Shown piece by piece: positions 1 to 6,125 of a DNA stretch of 7,483 nt. Below the pieces are notes generated by a model. It did not search any database, was not told the DNA's origin, and saw only the letters and a program-made list of their open reading frames with translations. The stretch's first letter is position 1. Each line of letters begins with the position of its first letter. The position numbers were made by a program, and so were the translations under genes. The stretch comes from Acholeplasmataceae bacterium (GTDB lineage Bacteria; Bacillota_I; Bacilli_A; Acholeplasmatales; Acholeplasmataceae). The stretch is from the NCBI GenBank assembly GCA_023264085.1, contig JALQTF010000012.1:1-7483 (forward strand), in the 5' to 3' direction.

Positions 1-17
1 ATTAAAGGTGTGTTTTT

Positions 18-593
18 TTATTCATTAGATGTACTTTTTTGTTTCATGTGTGTCAACATATACATCGATATAATAAGAACAAATAAAACAATAAATGTGA
101 TCCAAGATCTTGGTCCTAATAGTGCTTCCACAAAAATACCATAATACAGCAGTAGATTCGATATGGTAAGTAATACATAGGACCCTGTCATGACAAACAT
201 GTAGTGATAAAAAGATTTTTCCGTTAATGGTAACATCATCTTAATCACATATGTCGGAACTAAAGGCGTTCCTAAAGATATCGCATGTTGATATGCTGGT
301 GTCATTTCTAACCATTTGACAGCTTTTTTGAATTTAGGATATGTCGTCCATTGATACTTTTGATTAAGCCTTCTAATGATGAAGTAGTAACCCATCATAC
401 CAACAAAATAGCCTAACCATAAAACAACAAGAGCAAAAGGTATGCCAAACCAAATACTTGCAACAGTAACAGATAATAAGCTCCATGGTTGTGAAATCAT
501 TGGATGGATCACTGATAATACAAAAATGATCATGACCATCCACAAAACATGTAACTCTAAATTCAATAGAAAATCAATGGCATCTTGCATCAT
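18..593 (-). CDS. VTT/TVP38-like (DedA-superfamily) integral membrane protein
   Basis: Predicted polytopic membrane protein of 191 residues. Hydrophobic segments lie at about residues 16-30, 35-72 (probably two passes or a re-entrant pair), 133-153 and 163-181, with a short basic C-terminal tail. The middle (about 48-160) has the layout of the VTT/SNARE-associated (TVP38/TMEM64, DedA) fold: a Gly-rich helix ending in a basic RR stretch, then a 'LGTPLVP' loop (108-113) and an amphipathic segment followed by a Gly-containing helix. That family is linked to lipid scrambling or membrane homeostasis; the substrate here is unknown. A GTG at 605 opens the frame further upstream, but it lies inside an AAAGTGG ribosome-binding site (602-608) placed 8 nt before ATG 593. 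ATG 593 also gives an ATGA overlap with the esterase stop, so I chose it. It is the last gene of the GH13-esterase operon, and no clear terminator is visible in the 17 bp left in the window. The family call rests on pattern similarity only; an unrelated small membrane protein is possible. Confidence 0.62.
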   Translation of the reverse strand: MMQDAIDFLLNLELHVLWMVMIIFVLSVIHPMISQPWSLLSVTVASIWFGIPFALVVLWLGYFVGMMGYYFIIRRLNQKYQWTTYPKFKKAVKWLEMTPAYQHAISLGTPLVPTYVIKMMLPLTEKSFYHYMFVMTGSYVLLTISNLLLYYGIFVEALLGPRSWITFIVLFVLIISMYMLTHMKQKSTSNE

Positions 594-1321
594 GAAAATA
601 ACCACTTTAAGACATCTTGAATTGCATCATCCCAGAATTTCCAATCATGATTGCCATCTTTTTCTAAATATGTATGTGGCATATGATGCGTATTTAAAAA
701 CGCATGGAATCGTCTATTTTCTTCAATTAAAAAGTCATCTTTTCCAATGGAAATATAAAGATCTTGTTCTTTCATTTCTAAAGCATGTTTATACAAATCT
801 AAATGACTTTTATTAATATCGTTTTTTCCAAACAATGTATGGAAGTGATACACACGCTCTTGTTGATTAAAATGATCTTCCATGTGTTGGATTTCTATCA
901 CTGGTGATAACGCGGCAATTTTACTAAATAATGCTGGGTGATGCAGACCCAAATACAAGGCTCCAAATCCTCCCATGGAAAGACCTGCAATATAACGGTC
1001 TTTTTTATTTGTTGAAACTCTAAACGTTTCTTCGACACGCTTAATCAAGTCGTTTGTAATATAGTCTTTAAAGCGTAAGCCATTTGGATGATTCACATAA
1101 TAACTATTTCTACCATCTGGCATGACAATCACAAGATCATACTTTTCAGCATATCTCATAATATTAGAAGCATACAACCAATCGGTAAAATCTCCAAAAT
1201 AACCGTGTAATAAATATAGTGTTTTAAAACCACCTTCAGGGGGTGTTTTTTCTGGTATGATGACATGTACATGCATACCAAATTCAAGTGATTGACTTCC
1301 ATGTTTTAATTGAATCAGCAT
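590..1321 (-). CDS. alpha/beta-hydrolase esterase (putative esterase / esterase D family, tributyrin-esterase-like)
   Basis: Predicted serine esterase of 243 residues, close to the usual length of the small single-domain family members (PF00756; lactococcal EstA-like). The nucleophile elbow is GLSMGGFGAL with Ser115. The likely acid is Asp195 or Asp196 in 'IGKDD', and the catalytic His is His225 in 'DGNHDW'. The oxyanion-side 'YLLHGYFGD' motif (37-44) and 'VIVMPDGRNSYY' (64-75) are typical of this family, which hydrolyses short acyl esters or S-formylglutathione. I see no signal peptide, so it is cytoplasmic. The ATG lies 2 bp after the GH13 stop, with an AGAAGG ribosome-binding site inside the end of that gene, and its own stop overlaps the next gene as ATGA. 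It is therefore the middle gene of a tightly coupled operon. Deacylation of sugar esters alongside GH13 is a reasonable inference, but the substrate cannot be read from sequence. Confidence 0.88.
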   Translation of the reverse strand: MLIQLKHGSQSLEFGMHVHVIIPEKTPPEGGFKTLYLLHGYFGDFTDWLYASNIMRYAEKYDLVIVMPDGRNSYYVNHPNGLRFKDYITNDLIKRVEETFRVSTNKKDRYIAGLSMGGFGALYLGLHHPALFSKIAALSPVIEIQHMEDHFNQQERVYHFHTLFGKNDINKSHLDLYKHALEMKEQDLYISIGKDDFLIEENRRFHAFLNTHHMPHTYLEKDGNHDWKFWDDAIQDVLKWLFS

Positions 1322-1323
1322 GA

Positions 1324-2823
1324 TTAAACCTTCTCAATTCGTTTATAGGATGTGTATCCGTTTTTTGCTTTTGTATTGACTTTGAATATAACATAGCTTT
1401 GTGGTTGTAGTTTGATTTCCATAACTCCAGCACTCACATGAAGTTTATCTGCATTTCCTAATATGATGTCAAATAATGCATAATTCATAATGTCTGAATC
1501 ATCGAGTAACACAATATCTGATACTTCATTATCTTGAACATTCATCATTATAAATACATCATCTTCAATGTTTTCGCCACGTCGAACAAATCCAAATATC
1601 GATTCAGAAATGAACGTATGAAAATTACCAACGCGTAAAGTTTCATGTTTCTTTCTAAGCTGAATAAGTGATGTTACAAGTTTTTTTATATCGTTTTTAT
1701 CGTTATCTAAATGCCAAGCCATAGGTGCTCTATTTTCTGGATCAGTATCCCCCTTCATTCCTAATTCAGTTCCATAATATAAGTTAGGACATCCAGGTAA
1801 AGTGAATAATAATATGAGTGCGAGCACTTGAGTTGGTTGTGTATTAAAAACATGTGCCAATCTAGGGACATCATGGTTATCAACGACTGTCCATGATGTT
1901 AAAATTTTCTCAATACCGGTATCTAAAATAACTTTGTCAAACATTGCTGATATTGTTTTAACAGGTGTTTGCTGTAATAACAGTTTAGAAATGAGCTCCC
2001 TAAAGGTAAAATTCATGACGCCATCCATTGATTTTGCCCATAAATCTGGATAATTTGGGATTTCTCCAACAATACACGACATTGGATTTACTTGATGACT
2101 ATACTTTGTGATTTCTGATAAATACTGATATCCAATGTCAAATGCGACATCTAAACGCCATCCATCTACTCCTAGGTTTAAATAAGATTGAATCACTGAA
2201 TCTTTCTTTTTATATAGATAATTCTGAACATCTTCATGTTCCAAATTGAGTTCGACCAAACTTGGCACGTTCATCCATAATCGAACGCCTTCTGAATATG
2301 TTTCATTAAAATCAAAATAATGACGATACTTACTATTTTTATTAGATATTGCGTCTTGATACATTGGTGATGCAATACCGATATGATTAAATACACCATC
2401 TAACATGATTTTCATGTCTTTATCATGCACATTTTGAATAAGTTTTTTTAAATCATCCAATGTACCATACTCTTCTGATATTTTTAAGTAATCTGAAGCA
2501 TCATACTTATGATTAGACACAGCTTCAGGAATTGGATTTAAATATAATACATCCACACCAAGTGATTGAATATAGTCCATCTTATTATTTAAGGAAGGTA
2601 TATCTCCACCCCAAAATTCCAATTCATGTTCATGATACCCTTTTTTTTGATCATAGGGTTTTGAAACTGGTAATGTATCCCAAGATAGAATTGTCCTAGG
2701 ATATTGATATAAATGCTGCTTTGACTCGATATCTTTACTTGGATAAAAACGATCAACCATGACTTGATATACTACAGCTCCAACACGCCAATCTTTTAAT
2801 CGATATTTAATAGGAGTTCTCAT
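1324..2823 (-). CDS. GH13 alpha-amylase-family glycosidase (neopullulanase/cyclomaltodextrinase-like)
   Basis: Cytoplasmic alpha-glucan hydrolase of 499 residues with the conserved GH13 regions in order: DGVFNH (142-147); GWRLDVAFD (221-229) with nucleophile Asp225; GEI with general acid/base Glu254; and VDNHD (314-318) with transition-state Asp318. The N-terminal part carries the 'FWGGDIPSLNNKMDYIQSLGV' and 'LNPI...SNHKYDASDY' blocks typical of the neopullulanase/cyclomaltodextrinase/maltogenic amylase group. A degenerate region V, 'VPSLVELN' (186-193), replaces the usual MPKLN. The N-terminal CBM34-like domain common in that group is missing: the barrel motifs begin within about 20 residues ('AVVYQVMVDRF'). 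A C-terminal beta domain occupies about 400-480. No signal peptide is present. Likely substrates are maltodextrins, cyclodextrins or branched alpha-glucan fragments; specificity cannot be fixed. It is the first gene of the operon with the esterase and membrane protein. The ATG at 2823 follows a GCAGG ribosome-binding site set in a palindrome. Confidence 0.93.
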   Translation of the reverse strand: MRTPIKYRLKDWRVGAVVYQVMVDRFYPSKDIESKQHLYQYPRTILSWDTLPVSKPYDQKKGYHEHELEFWGGDIPSLNNKMDYIQSLGVDVLYLNPIPEAVSNHKYDASDYLKISEEYGTLDDLKKLIQNVHDKDMKIMLDGVFNHIGIASPMYQDAISNKNSKYRHYFDFNETYSEGVRLWMNVPSLVELNLEHEDVQNYLYKKKDSVIQSYLNLGVDGWRLDVAFDIGYQYLSEITKYSHQVNPMSCIVGEIPNYPDLWAKSMDGVMNFTFRELISKLLLQQTPVKTISAMFDKVILDTGIEKILTSWTVVDNHDVPRLAHVFNTQPTQVLALILLFTLPGCPNLYYGTELGMKGDTDPENRAPMAWHLDNDKNDIKKLVTSLIQLRKKHETLRVGNFHTFISESIFGFVRRGENIEDDVFIMMNVQDNEVSDIVLLDDSDIMNYALFDIILGNADKLHVSAGVMEIKLQPQSYVIFKVNTKAKNGYTSYKRIEKV

Positions 2824-2840
2824 TACAAACCTGCTTTGTA
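2824..2840. repeat. 17-bp palindrome around the GH13 ribosome-binding site
   Basis: A perfect 6-5-6 inverted repeat, TACAAA-cctgc-TTTGTA, abuts the GH13 start codon. Read on the minus strand, the 5-nt spacer is GCAGG, the apparent SD, so an RNA hairpin would present the SD in its loop. It could instead be a DNA operator. A chance palindrome in AT-rich DNA is also possible. Confidence 0.4.
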
Positions 2841-2841
2841 T

Positions 2842-2870
2842 TTTATATATATTTATTTTAACACTTAAAT
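2842..2870 (-). promoter_or_regulatory. possible promoter of the GH13-esterase-membrane protein operon
   Basis: The 74 bp between the upstream terminator and the GH13 start should hold this operon's promoter. On the minus strand a TATAAA -10 (2847-2842) lies 17 bp after a poor -35, TTTAAG. The surrounding run of alternating A and T makes the exact -10 uncertain, and no extended TGN is present, unlike the other promoters in the window. Confidence 0.25.
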
Positions 2871-2891
2871 TGTTTCTATTTGAGTCTTTTT

Positions 2892-2929
2892 AGATAAAAA
2901 AGGGCATTCATTCATTTGAATGCCCTTTT
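2892..2929 (-). terminator. intrinsic terminator of the GH16-ATPase operon
   Basis: A 13-bp perfect stem (2898-2910 with 2917-2929) encloses a 6-nt loop and has a GGGC/GCCC core. Read on the minus strand it is followed by TTTTTTAT. The 5' arm covers the last codons and TGA stop of the ATPase gene, so termination is built into the gene end. The A-rich other flank may give weak activity in the plus direction too. Confidence 0.88.
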
Positions 2930-3711
2930 ACTTTCTCTTTAAATAGATGCGGATGATTTAAAAAATACTTTAAAAATTGAACGCTTTTTATCTGATCGTA
3001 TTCAATTTGTTTTAATTGTTGATTAAAATCATATATTACCGCTTGATTAAGCGCCATTAGAATCGGAGAGTGTGTTGCGATAAAGACTTGAGAACCATTT
3101 GCAACTAAATCTGAAATTAACACAAAAAGTTGAAACTGATGTTCTGGAGATAGTGGTGTTTCTGGTTCATCTAAAAAATAAATGCCTTTATGATGTAACC
3201 TTGATTTAAAAAAACTTAAAAATCCTTCACCATGACTTTTATGTTGAAGTTCTCCTTCATATTGGTGCATAATGGCATTTAGTTCTTTTCTTGCTGGCGC
3301 TAAAGCTTGATTTCTTGCAAAATCAGATTTATCTTTATAATTCACTTCAACTTCTTTGATGTATGCTTCAAGGTCTTTTTTCTCTTCTTGAATTTTATGA
3401 ATAAACGTAATAAATTCTTCTCCTGAAAACATAAATCCTTTTTTATTTTTGACATCATATGTGAGTTTGATAAGATCTGATAAAGGTTTAATATCTTCAT
3501 AATACGCACTATCTAGCGGAAAATATCCCGTGTTGATAGCGCCGTGTTTCTGTGCAATGGCTTTTAATAACGTGGATTTTCCTGATCCATTATCCCCTGT
3601 AAAAATCACAATTGGATGATCGATTTTTAATGATTCTATCGACTTTAATGATAGGATGTTAAGTGGATAGATATCTTGATTTACTTGATTAATTTCAATC
3701 AACTTGATCAT
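2908..3711 (-). CDS. small stand-alone ABC/AAA-type ATPase (COG3910-like)
   Basis: Soluble ATPase of 267 residues of the ABC/SMC-like P-loop class, without membrane segments. Walker A is GDNGSGKST (39-47). A degenerate signature, SHGEGF (159-164), stands where LSGGQ is expected. Walker B is GIYFLDEPETPLSP (176-189), and the H-loop is His214 in 'ATHSPIL'. The 'DEPE' and 'ATHSP' forms are typical of predicted ATPases such as COG3910 and the RecF/OLD-type group rather than transporter ATPases. Between Walker A and the signature is a short charged helical region (about 104-157), far too short for an SMC coiled coil. The function of this family is not established. The start ATG has an AAGGA site that begins in the GH16 stop codon, so the gene is cotranscribed with GH16 9 bp upstream. 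No nuclease or other effector domain and no toxin-like partner is visible, so a defence role is not supported. Confidence 0.85.
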   Translation of the reverse strand: MIKLIEINQVNQDIYPLNILSLKSIESLKIDHPIVIFTGDNGSGKSTLLKAIAQKHGAINTGYFPLDSAYYEDIKPLSDLIKLTYDVKNKKGFMFSGEEFITFIHKIQEEKKDLEAYIKEVEVNYKDKSDFARNQALAPARKELNAIMHQYEGELQHKSHGEGFLSFFKSRLHHKGIYFLDEPETPLSPEHQFQLFVLISDLVANGSQVFIATHSPILMALNQAVIYDFNQQLKQIEYDQIKSVQFLKYFLNHPHLFKEKVKGHSNE

Positions 3712-3720
3712 ATGTATCCT

Positions 3721-4608
3721 TTATACAAAATATTGAAAAACCCTTACATAATCTACTTGCATCAACACAGGTAAATTAAATATCGCAGGATCAGGAAGAA
3801 TATTGCCGTCAAAAACACCACCGACTGCTAAGTTTAATATGATATAAAAGTCCGTATTAAATGGTGCTGGATAGTCACCGTTTTCACTATACCAATCACT
3901 TGTTTCATAATAGAGTTCATCATTAATGAACCATTGAATTTTATTTTCTGTCCATTCAATCGCATATTCATGAAAATCTTGAATGGATTGACCCATAGGA
4001 AATGTATAGGTTTGAGAACTGTAAACATTGTTAGGCCAAACGCCACCATAATGGATGGCACCTGATGCTTCGTTTGGAACTCTTCCTCGTGCTTCCATGA
4101 TATCTATTTCACCATTGGCTGCCCATGTACCATACGTTGTATTATCTGGAAGTAACCAAAATGCTGGCCATAGTCCGTCTCCTAATGGAAGTTTGATACG
4201 TGCTTCAAAGCGACCATACGTTTGAGAGAAAATATTGTTTGTCCAAAGTCTTGCGGAGGTATAATTTTTTCCACCATATGCTTCGTTTTTTAATTGAATA
4301 TTCAATAATCCATCTTCAACAAAGGCATTGTCTTCTCTGTAATATTGAGCCTCATTGTTACCCCAACCAGGAATACCGTATTGTGACCCATCTCCAGTTT
4401 GAAATGCCCATTTTGTTATATCTACACCGTTGTCATTTGAATTGTCTCTGGCTAAAAAATCATCACAGAATGTAATGATTTTATCATCAAATGTTTCATC
4501 ACACGTTGTAGGAATATCCTCTATCACTTCTTCAATGGGTTCTGAGATACAACTTGTTAATATAAAAATAAGTAGTAGTGTTTTTGTAAGTAGTAAAGTT
4601 TTTTTCAT
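3721..4608 (-). CDS. secreted GH16 beta-1,3-glucanase (laminarinase-like) lipoprotein
   Basis: Cell-surface glycoside hydrolase of 295 residues. It begins with a lipoprotein signal: MKK, a Leu-rich core and the lipobox LTSC, with Cys20 as the lipidated residue. An acidic linker (about 22-50, with Cys36 and Cys48) leads to a full GH16 domain (about 60-293). The catalytic bulged motif EIDIME gives nucleophile Glu167, Asp169 and acid/base Glu172. Laminarinase hallmarks include GWGNNEAQYY (81-90), YGRFEARIKLP (131-141), GLWPAFWLLP (145-154), HYGGVWPNN (186-194), ILNLAVGG (257-264) and VDYVRV (285-290). The enzyme should cut beta-1,3- or mixed beta-1,3/1,4-glucans outside the membrane. I see no carbohydrate-binding module. 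The start ATG at 4608 has a strong GAAGGGA ribosome-binding site. It is the first gene of a two-gene operon with the COG3910-like ATPase and is divergent from plsY. Confidence 0.95.
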   Translation of the reverse strand: MKKTLLLTKTLLLIFILTSCISEPIEEVIEDIPTTCDETFDDKIITFCDDFLARDNSNDNGVDITKWAFQTGDGSQYGIPGWGNNEAQYYREDNAFVEDGLLNIQLKNEAYGGKNYTSARLWTNNIFSQTYGRFEARIKLPLGDGLWPAFWLLPDNTTYGTWAANGEIDIMEARGRVPNEASGAIHYGGVWPNNVYSSQTYTFPMGQSIQDFHEYAIEWTENKIQWFINDELYYETSDWYSENGDYPAPFNTDFYIILNLAVGGVFDGNILPDPAIFNLPVLMQVDYVRVFQYFV

Positions 4609-4661
4609 GAATTTCCCTTCAAGTTTGTCTTATATTATTGTACCACGTAGAAATAAATGTC

Positions 4662-4670
4662 ATTGTATCA
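4662..4670 (-). promoter_or_regulatory. extended -10 upstream of the GH16 gene
   Basis: Minus-strand TGATACAAT (TGn plus TACAAT) would start transcription near 4655, giving a leader of about 47 nt before the GH16 ATG. The matching -35 is weak. A second possibility overlaps it downstream: ATGACA (4663-4658) and TACAAT (4642-4637) with a short 15-bp spacer. I cannot decide between them from sequence. Confidence 0.5.
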
Positions 4671-4681
4671 TAAACAATAAT

Positions 4682-4711
4682 TTAATGAATATATACAAAA
4701 GGTGATACAAT
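4682..4711 (+). promoter_or_regulatory. plsY promoter
   Basis: Extended -10 TGATACAAT (4703-4711) lies 18 bp after a poor -35, TTAATG (4682-4687). The expected start is near 4718, giving a leader of about 26 nt with a TAGGAG ribosome-binding site at 4733-4738. Confidence 0.5.
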
Positions 4712-4743
4712 AATACCGTTATAGTAGCATAATAGGAGTTTAT

Positions 4744-5361
4744 ATGTTTTTTTTATTTATTGCTTCATACCTTTTAGGTAATTTAAATCCAGCATTAATG
4801 ATCGCTAAACTAAGAAAAGGCATTGATATTCGAGACTTTAATTCTAAAAATGCAGGTGCAACGAATACTGTCATGACTGTGGGTTTTCGCTGGGGAATTG
4901 TTGTGATGATATTAGATATTTTAAAAGGGACTATTCCTGTTGTTGTTGCAAGAACATTCTTTGAAGATCAACCGCTTATTTGGGTACTCGCTGGTTTCTT
5001 TGCAATATTAGGTCATGTGTTTCCATTACTATATAAATTTAAAGGCGGTAAAGGAACCGCTACTTATGCAGGATTACTCTTTGGTATTCAGCCATTGTTT
5101 GGTCTTGTAGTATTTATTTTATTTTTTGTGATCTTGATGATTGCAGATTACATTGTGATATCTACGTTATTTTCAGTGATATTTGTACCTATTTATATTT
5201 ATTTTTTTACTGATTTTGGTATTTATCCCGTCATCGTAATGATCTTAATCGCTTTGATATCTATATCTAAACATGTTGAAAACCTAAAAAGAATTGCCGA
5301 AGGTAAAGAGCTATCTTTCAGAAAATATTTACTAAAAAGAAAAGAGAAAGCATCAAAATAA
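4744..5361 (+). CDS. plsY: acyl-phosphate:glycerol-3-phosphate acyltransferase PlsY
   Basis: Integral membrane enzyme of 205 residues that transfers the acyl group from acyl-phosphate to glycerol-3-phosphate, the first step of phospholipid synthesis in Gram-positive bacteria. The three cytoplasmic PlsY motifs are present: GNLNPA (12-17, in place of the usual GSIPFA), SKNAGATNT (34-42; compare GSGNPGATN), and GHVFPLLYKFKGGKGTAT (90-107), the glycine-rich acyl-phosphate region. A final 'KHVENLKRIAEGKE' (176-189) matches the conserved C-terminal block. Hydrophobic segments are at about 1-20, 50-72, 78-98, 110-135 and 137-175, and the tail is basic. Length is normal for the family. It is transcribed alone from its own promoter and ends in a hairpin that contains its stop. 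Substitutions in motifs 1 and 2 are mild, and I expect a functional enzyme. Confidence 0.95.
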   Translation: MFFLFIASYLLGNLNPALMIAKLRKGIDIRDFNSKNAGATNTVMTVGFRWGIVVMILDILKGTIPVVVARTFFEDQPLIWVLAGFFAILGHVFPLLYKFKGGKGTATYAGLLFGIQPLFGLVVFILFFVILMIADYIVISTLFSVIFVPIYIYFFTDFGIYPVIVMILIALISISKHVENLKRIAEGKELSFRKYLLKRKEKASK

Positions 5362-5389
5362 AAAGAGCAAATACTCTTTTTATTTTTTT
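5355..5389. terminator. bidirectional terminator between plsY and the DUF4287 gene
   Basis: A 13-bp stem (5355-5367 with 5374-5386) with a 6-nt loop has only a short GAG/CTC core and is otherwise A:T. It is flanked by T-runs when read in either direction. Both convergent stop codons (TAA 5359-5361 for plsY, TAA on the minus strand at 5382-5380) lie inside the stem, so one 35-bp element ends both genes. Confidence 0.8.
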
Positions 5390-5613
5390 ATGGATGAATT
5401 TAAAGGTTCTAACCAATCCTTTTCAATGAAGTATTTCCAAAGTGCCATAGCATGTCCACGACCTAAATCATAGGTGTCTTTTAAATACTTCACAAATGTG
5501 GTTGCATGGATTGGGTTACTTATAATGCCATCTAATGTTGCCTGATTTTTTATTTCAATAACCGATTTGTTGGTTGCTGTTTCTATGTTTTTAATATACG
5601 CTTCAAATGACAT
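5380..5613 (-). CDS. DUF4287 domain protein
   Basis: Small soluble protein of 77 residues that matches the DUF4287 pattern along its length: 'MSFEAYIKNIETATNKS' at the N terminus, a helical middle, and the family's conserved 'LGRGHAMALW' (50-59). No catalytic motif, signal peptide or membrane segment is visible, and the family has no settled function. The ATG at 5613 has a good AAGGAG site 6 nt upstream. The gene lies 63 bp downstream of the VOC gene in the same direction. I see no convincing terminator or promoter in that gap, so the two may be cotranscribed. It converges on plsY. Confidence 0.82.
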   Translation of the reverse strand: MSFEAYIKNIETATNKSVIEIKNQATLDGIISNPIHATTFVKYLKDTYDLGRGHAMALWKYFIEKDWLEPLNSSIKK

Positions 5614-5641
5614 GTAATGCTCCTTTTTATTTTGAAATGTG

Positions 5642-5652
5642 CTGAAATTCAG
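5642..5652. repeat. short palindrome between the VOC and DUF4287 genes
   Basis: CTGAA-A-TTCAG is an 11-bp perfect palindrome in the 63-bp gap. It has no U-run beside it, so it is not a terminator. It is short enough to be chance; the rest of the gap shows nothing recognisable. Confidence 0.2.
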
Positions 5653-5676
5653 AAACGATAACAGACGATTGTTTTT

Positions 5677-6075
5677 TTATTCAACAACATAGACCATCCA
5701 AATCACACCAAACTGATCCTTAAGTGAAAAACCAAGATCACTCCAACCAAGATCCGTAGGTTCATAATATATTTTTTTCGCATCTTCTTTTAATGCATGG
5801 AATGCTTTGTTGACTTTATCCTTTGAATCCACTTCAACATTGACCGTAAATCGAGATTGTTCAGCATCCGGCTGTTCATGTGCATCATTGATAAATAAGT
5901 GACTTCCTTCAATGGAAAGCGCCATATGTGCGATTTTATTTGCAATCGATGGATCGTCATAAAATTCACTGTAATATGTTGGCGTCCCTATCTCTTTAAC
6001 AGTAAATGCTTGTTTATATAAGGATATGGCTGCTTGTGCATCATCAACACTAATAAACGGAAATACGCGACTCAT
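5677..6075 (-). CDS. VOC-superfamily protein (PhnB/glyoxalase-bleomycin resistance-like)
   Basis: Soluble 132-residue protein with the paired beta-alpha-beta-beta-beta modules of the vicinal-oxygen-chelate fold. The first module runs from 'VFPFISVDDAQAAISLYKQAF' (4-24) to 'KIAHMALSIEGSHLFINDA' (47-65). The second covers 'FTVNVEVDSKDKVNKAFHALKEDA' (76-99) to 'LKDQFGVIWMVYV' (118-130). This matches PhnB-like VOC proteins, whose substrates range from antibiotics to methylglyoxal adducts; a specific activity cannot be assigned. The frame is open to a GTG at 6093, but a GGAGG site at 6085-6081 lies 5 nt before ATG 6075, which I take as the start. It is divergent from the ABC exporter across 104 bp and probably cotranscribed with the DUF4287 gene. 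Resistance is possible given the exporter neighbour, but that is inference only. Confidence 0.85.
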   Translation of the reverse strand: MSRVFPFISVDDAQAAISLYKQAFTVKEIGTPTYYSEFYDDPSIANKIAHMALSIEGSHLFINDAHEQPDAEQSRFTVNVEVDSKDKVNKAFHALKEDAKKIYYEPTDLGWSDLGFSLKDQFGVIWMVYVVE

Positions 6076-6102
6076 TTGAACCTCCAATAACACTTTAATA
6101 AT

Positions 6103-6111
6103 AGTATATCA
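6103..6111 (-). promoter_or_regulatory. extended -10 of the VOC gene
   Basis: Minus-strand TGATATACT (TGn plus TATACT) predicts a start near 6096 and a leader of about 20 nt with the GGAGG ribosome-binding site. No good -35 is seen at normal spacing, as often tolerated with an extended -10. Confidence 0.5.
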
Positions 6112-6125
6112 TAGCCCTCCTATGA
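6109..6125. repeat. 17-bp palindrome I in the VOC/ABC divergent region
   Basis: Perfect 6-5-6 inverted repeat TCATAG-ccctc-CTATGA. It overlaps the TGA part of the VOC extended -10 and shares three bases with the next palindrome. A candidate operator; chance not excluded. Confidence 0.35.

Larger units (their letters stand above)
4662..4711. repeat. 9-bp inverted repeat pairing the two divergent promoters
   Basis: ATTGTATCA at 4662-4670 and TGATACAAT at 4703-4711 are perfect inverted copies separated by 32 bp. Each arm coincides with a candidate extended -10, one for the GH16 operon and one for plsY. The symmetry may simply reflect two divergent promoters using the same sequence, or it may mark a shared control region. 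Confidence 0.5.

Noticed and set aside
594..605. Upstream GTG start (605) for the membrane protein
   Set aside because: The GTG lies inside the AAAGTGG ribosome-binding site. ATG 593 gives correct spacing and an ATGA overlap.
442..816. Plus-strand open frame of 124 codons across the membrane protein and esterase genes
   Set aside because: It is antisense to two well-supported genes, has no recognisable domain and no convincing ribosome-binding site.
2908..3711. Defence-system ATPase (OLD/abortive-infection-like)
   Set aside because: The DEPE and ATHSP motifs resemble that group, but there is no TOPRIM, nuclease or other effector domain in the protein or its operon, and the partner gene is a laminarinase.
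3834..4705. Open frames at 3834-4061 (minus) and at 4200-4475 and 4430-4705 (plus)
   Set aside because: All overlap the GH16 gene, whose motifs run through the whole region. Their compositions look like frame-shadows and none has a domain signature.
6076..6093. Upstream GTG start (6093) for the VOC protein
   Set aside because: The added codons contain the GGAGG ribosome-binding site itself, and the family's typical N terminus begins at ATG 6075.
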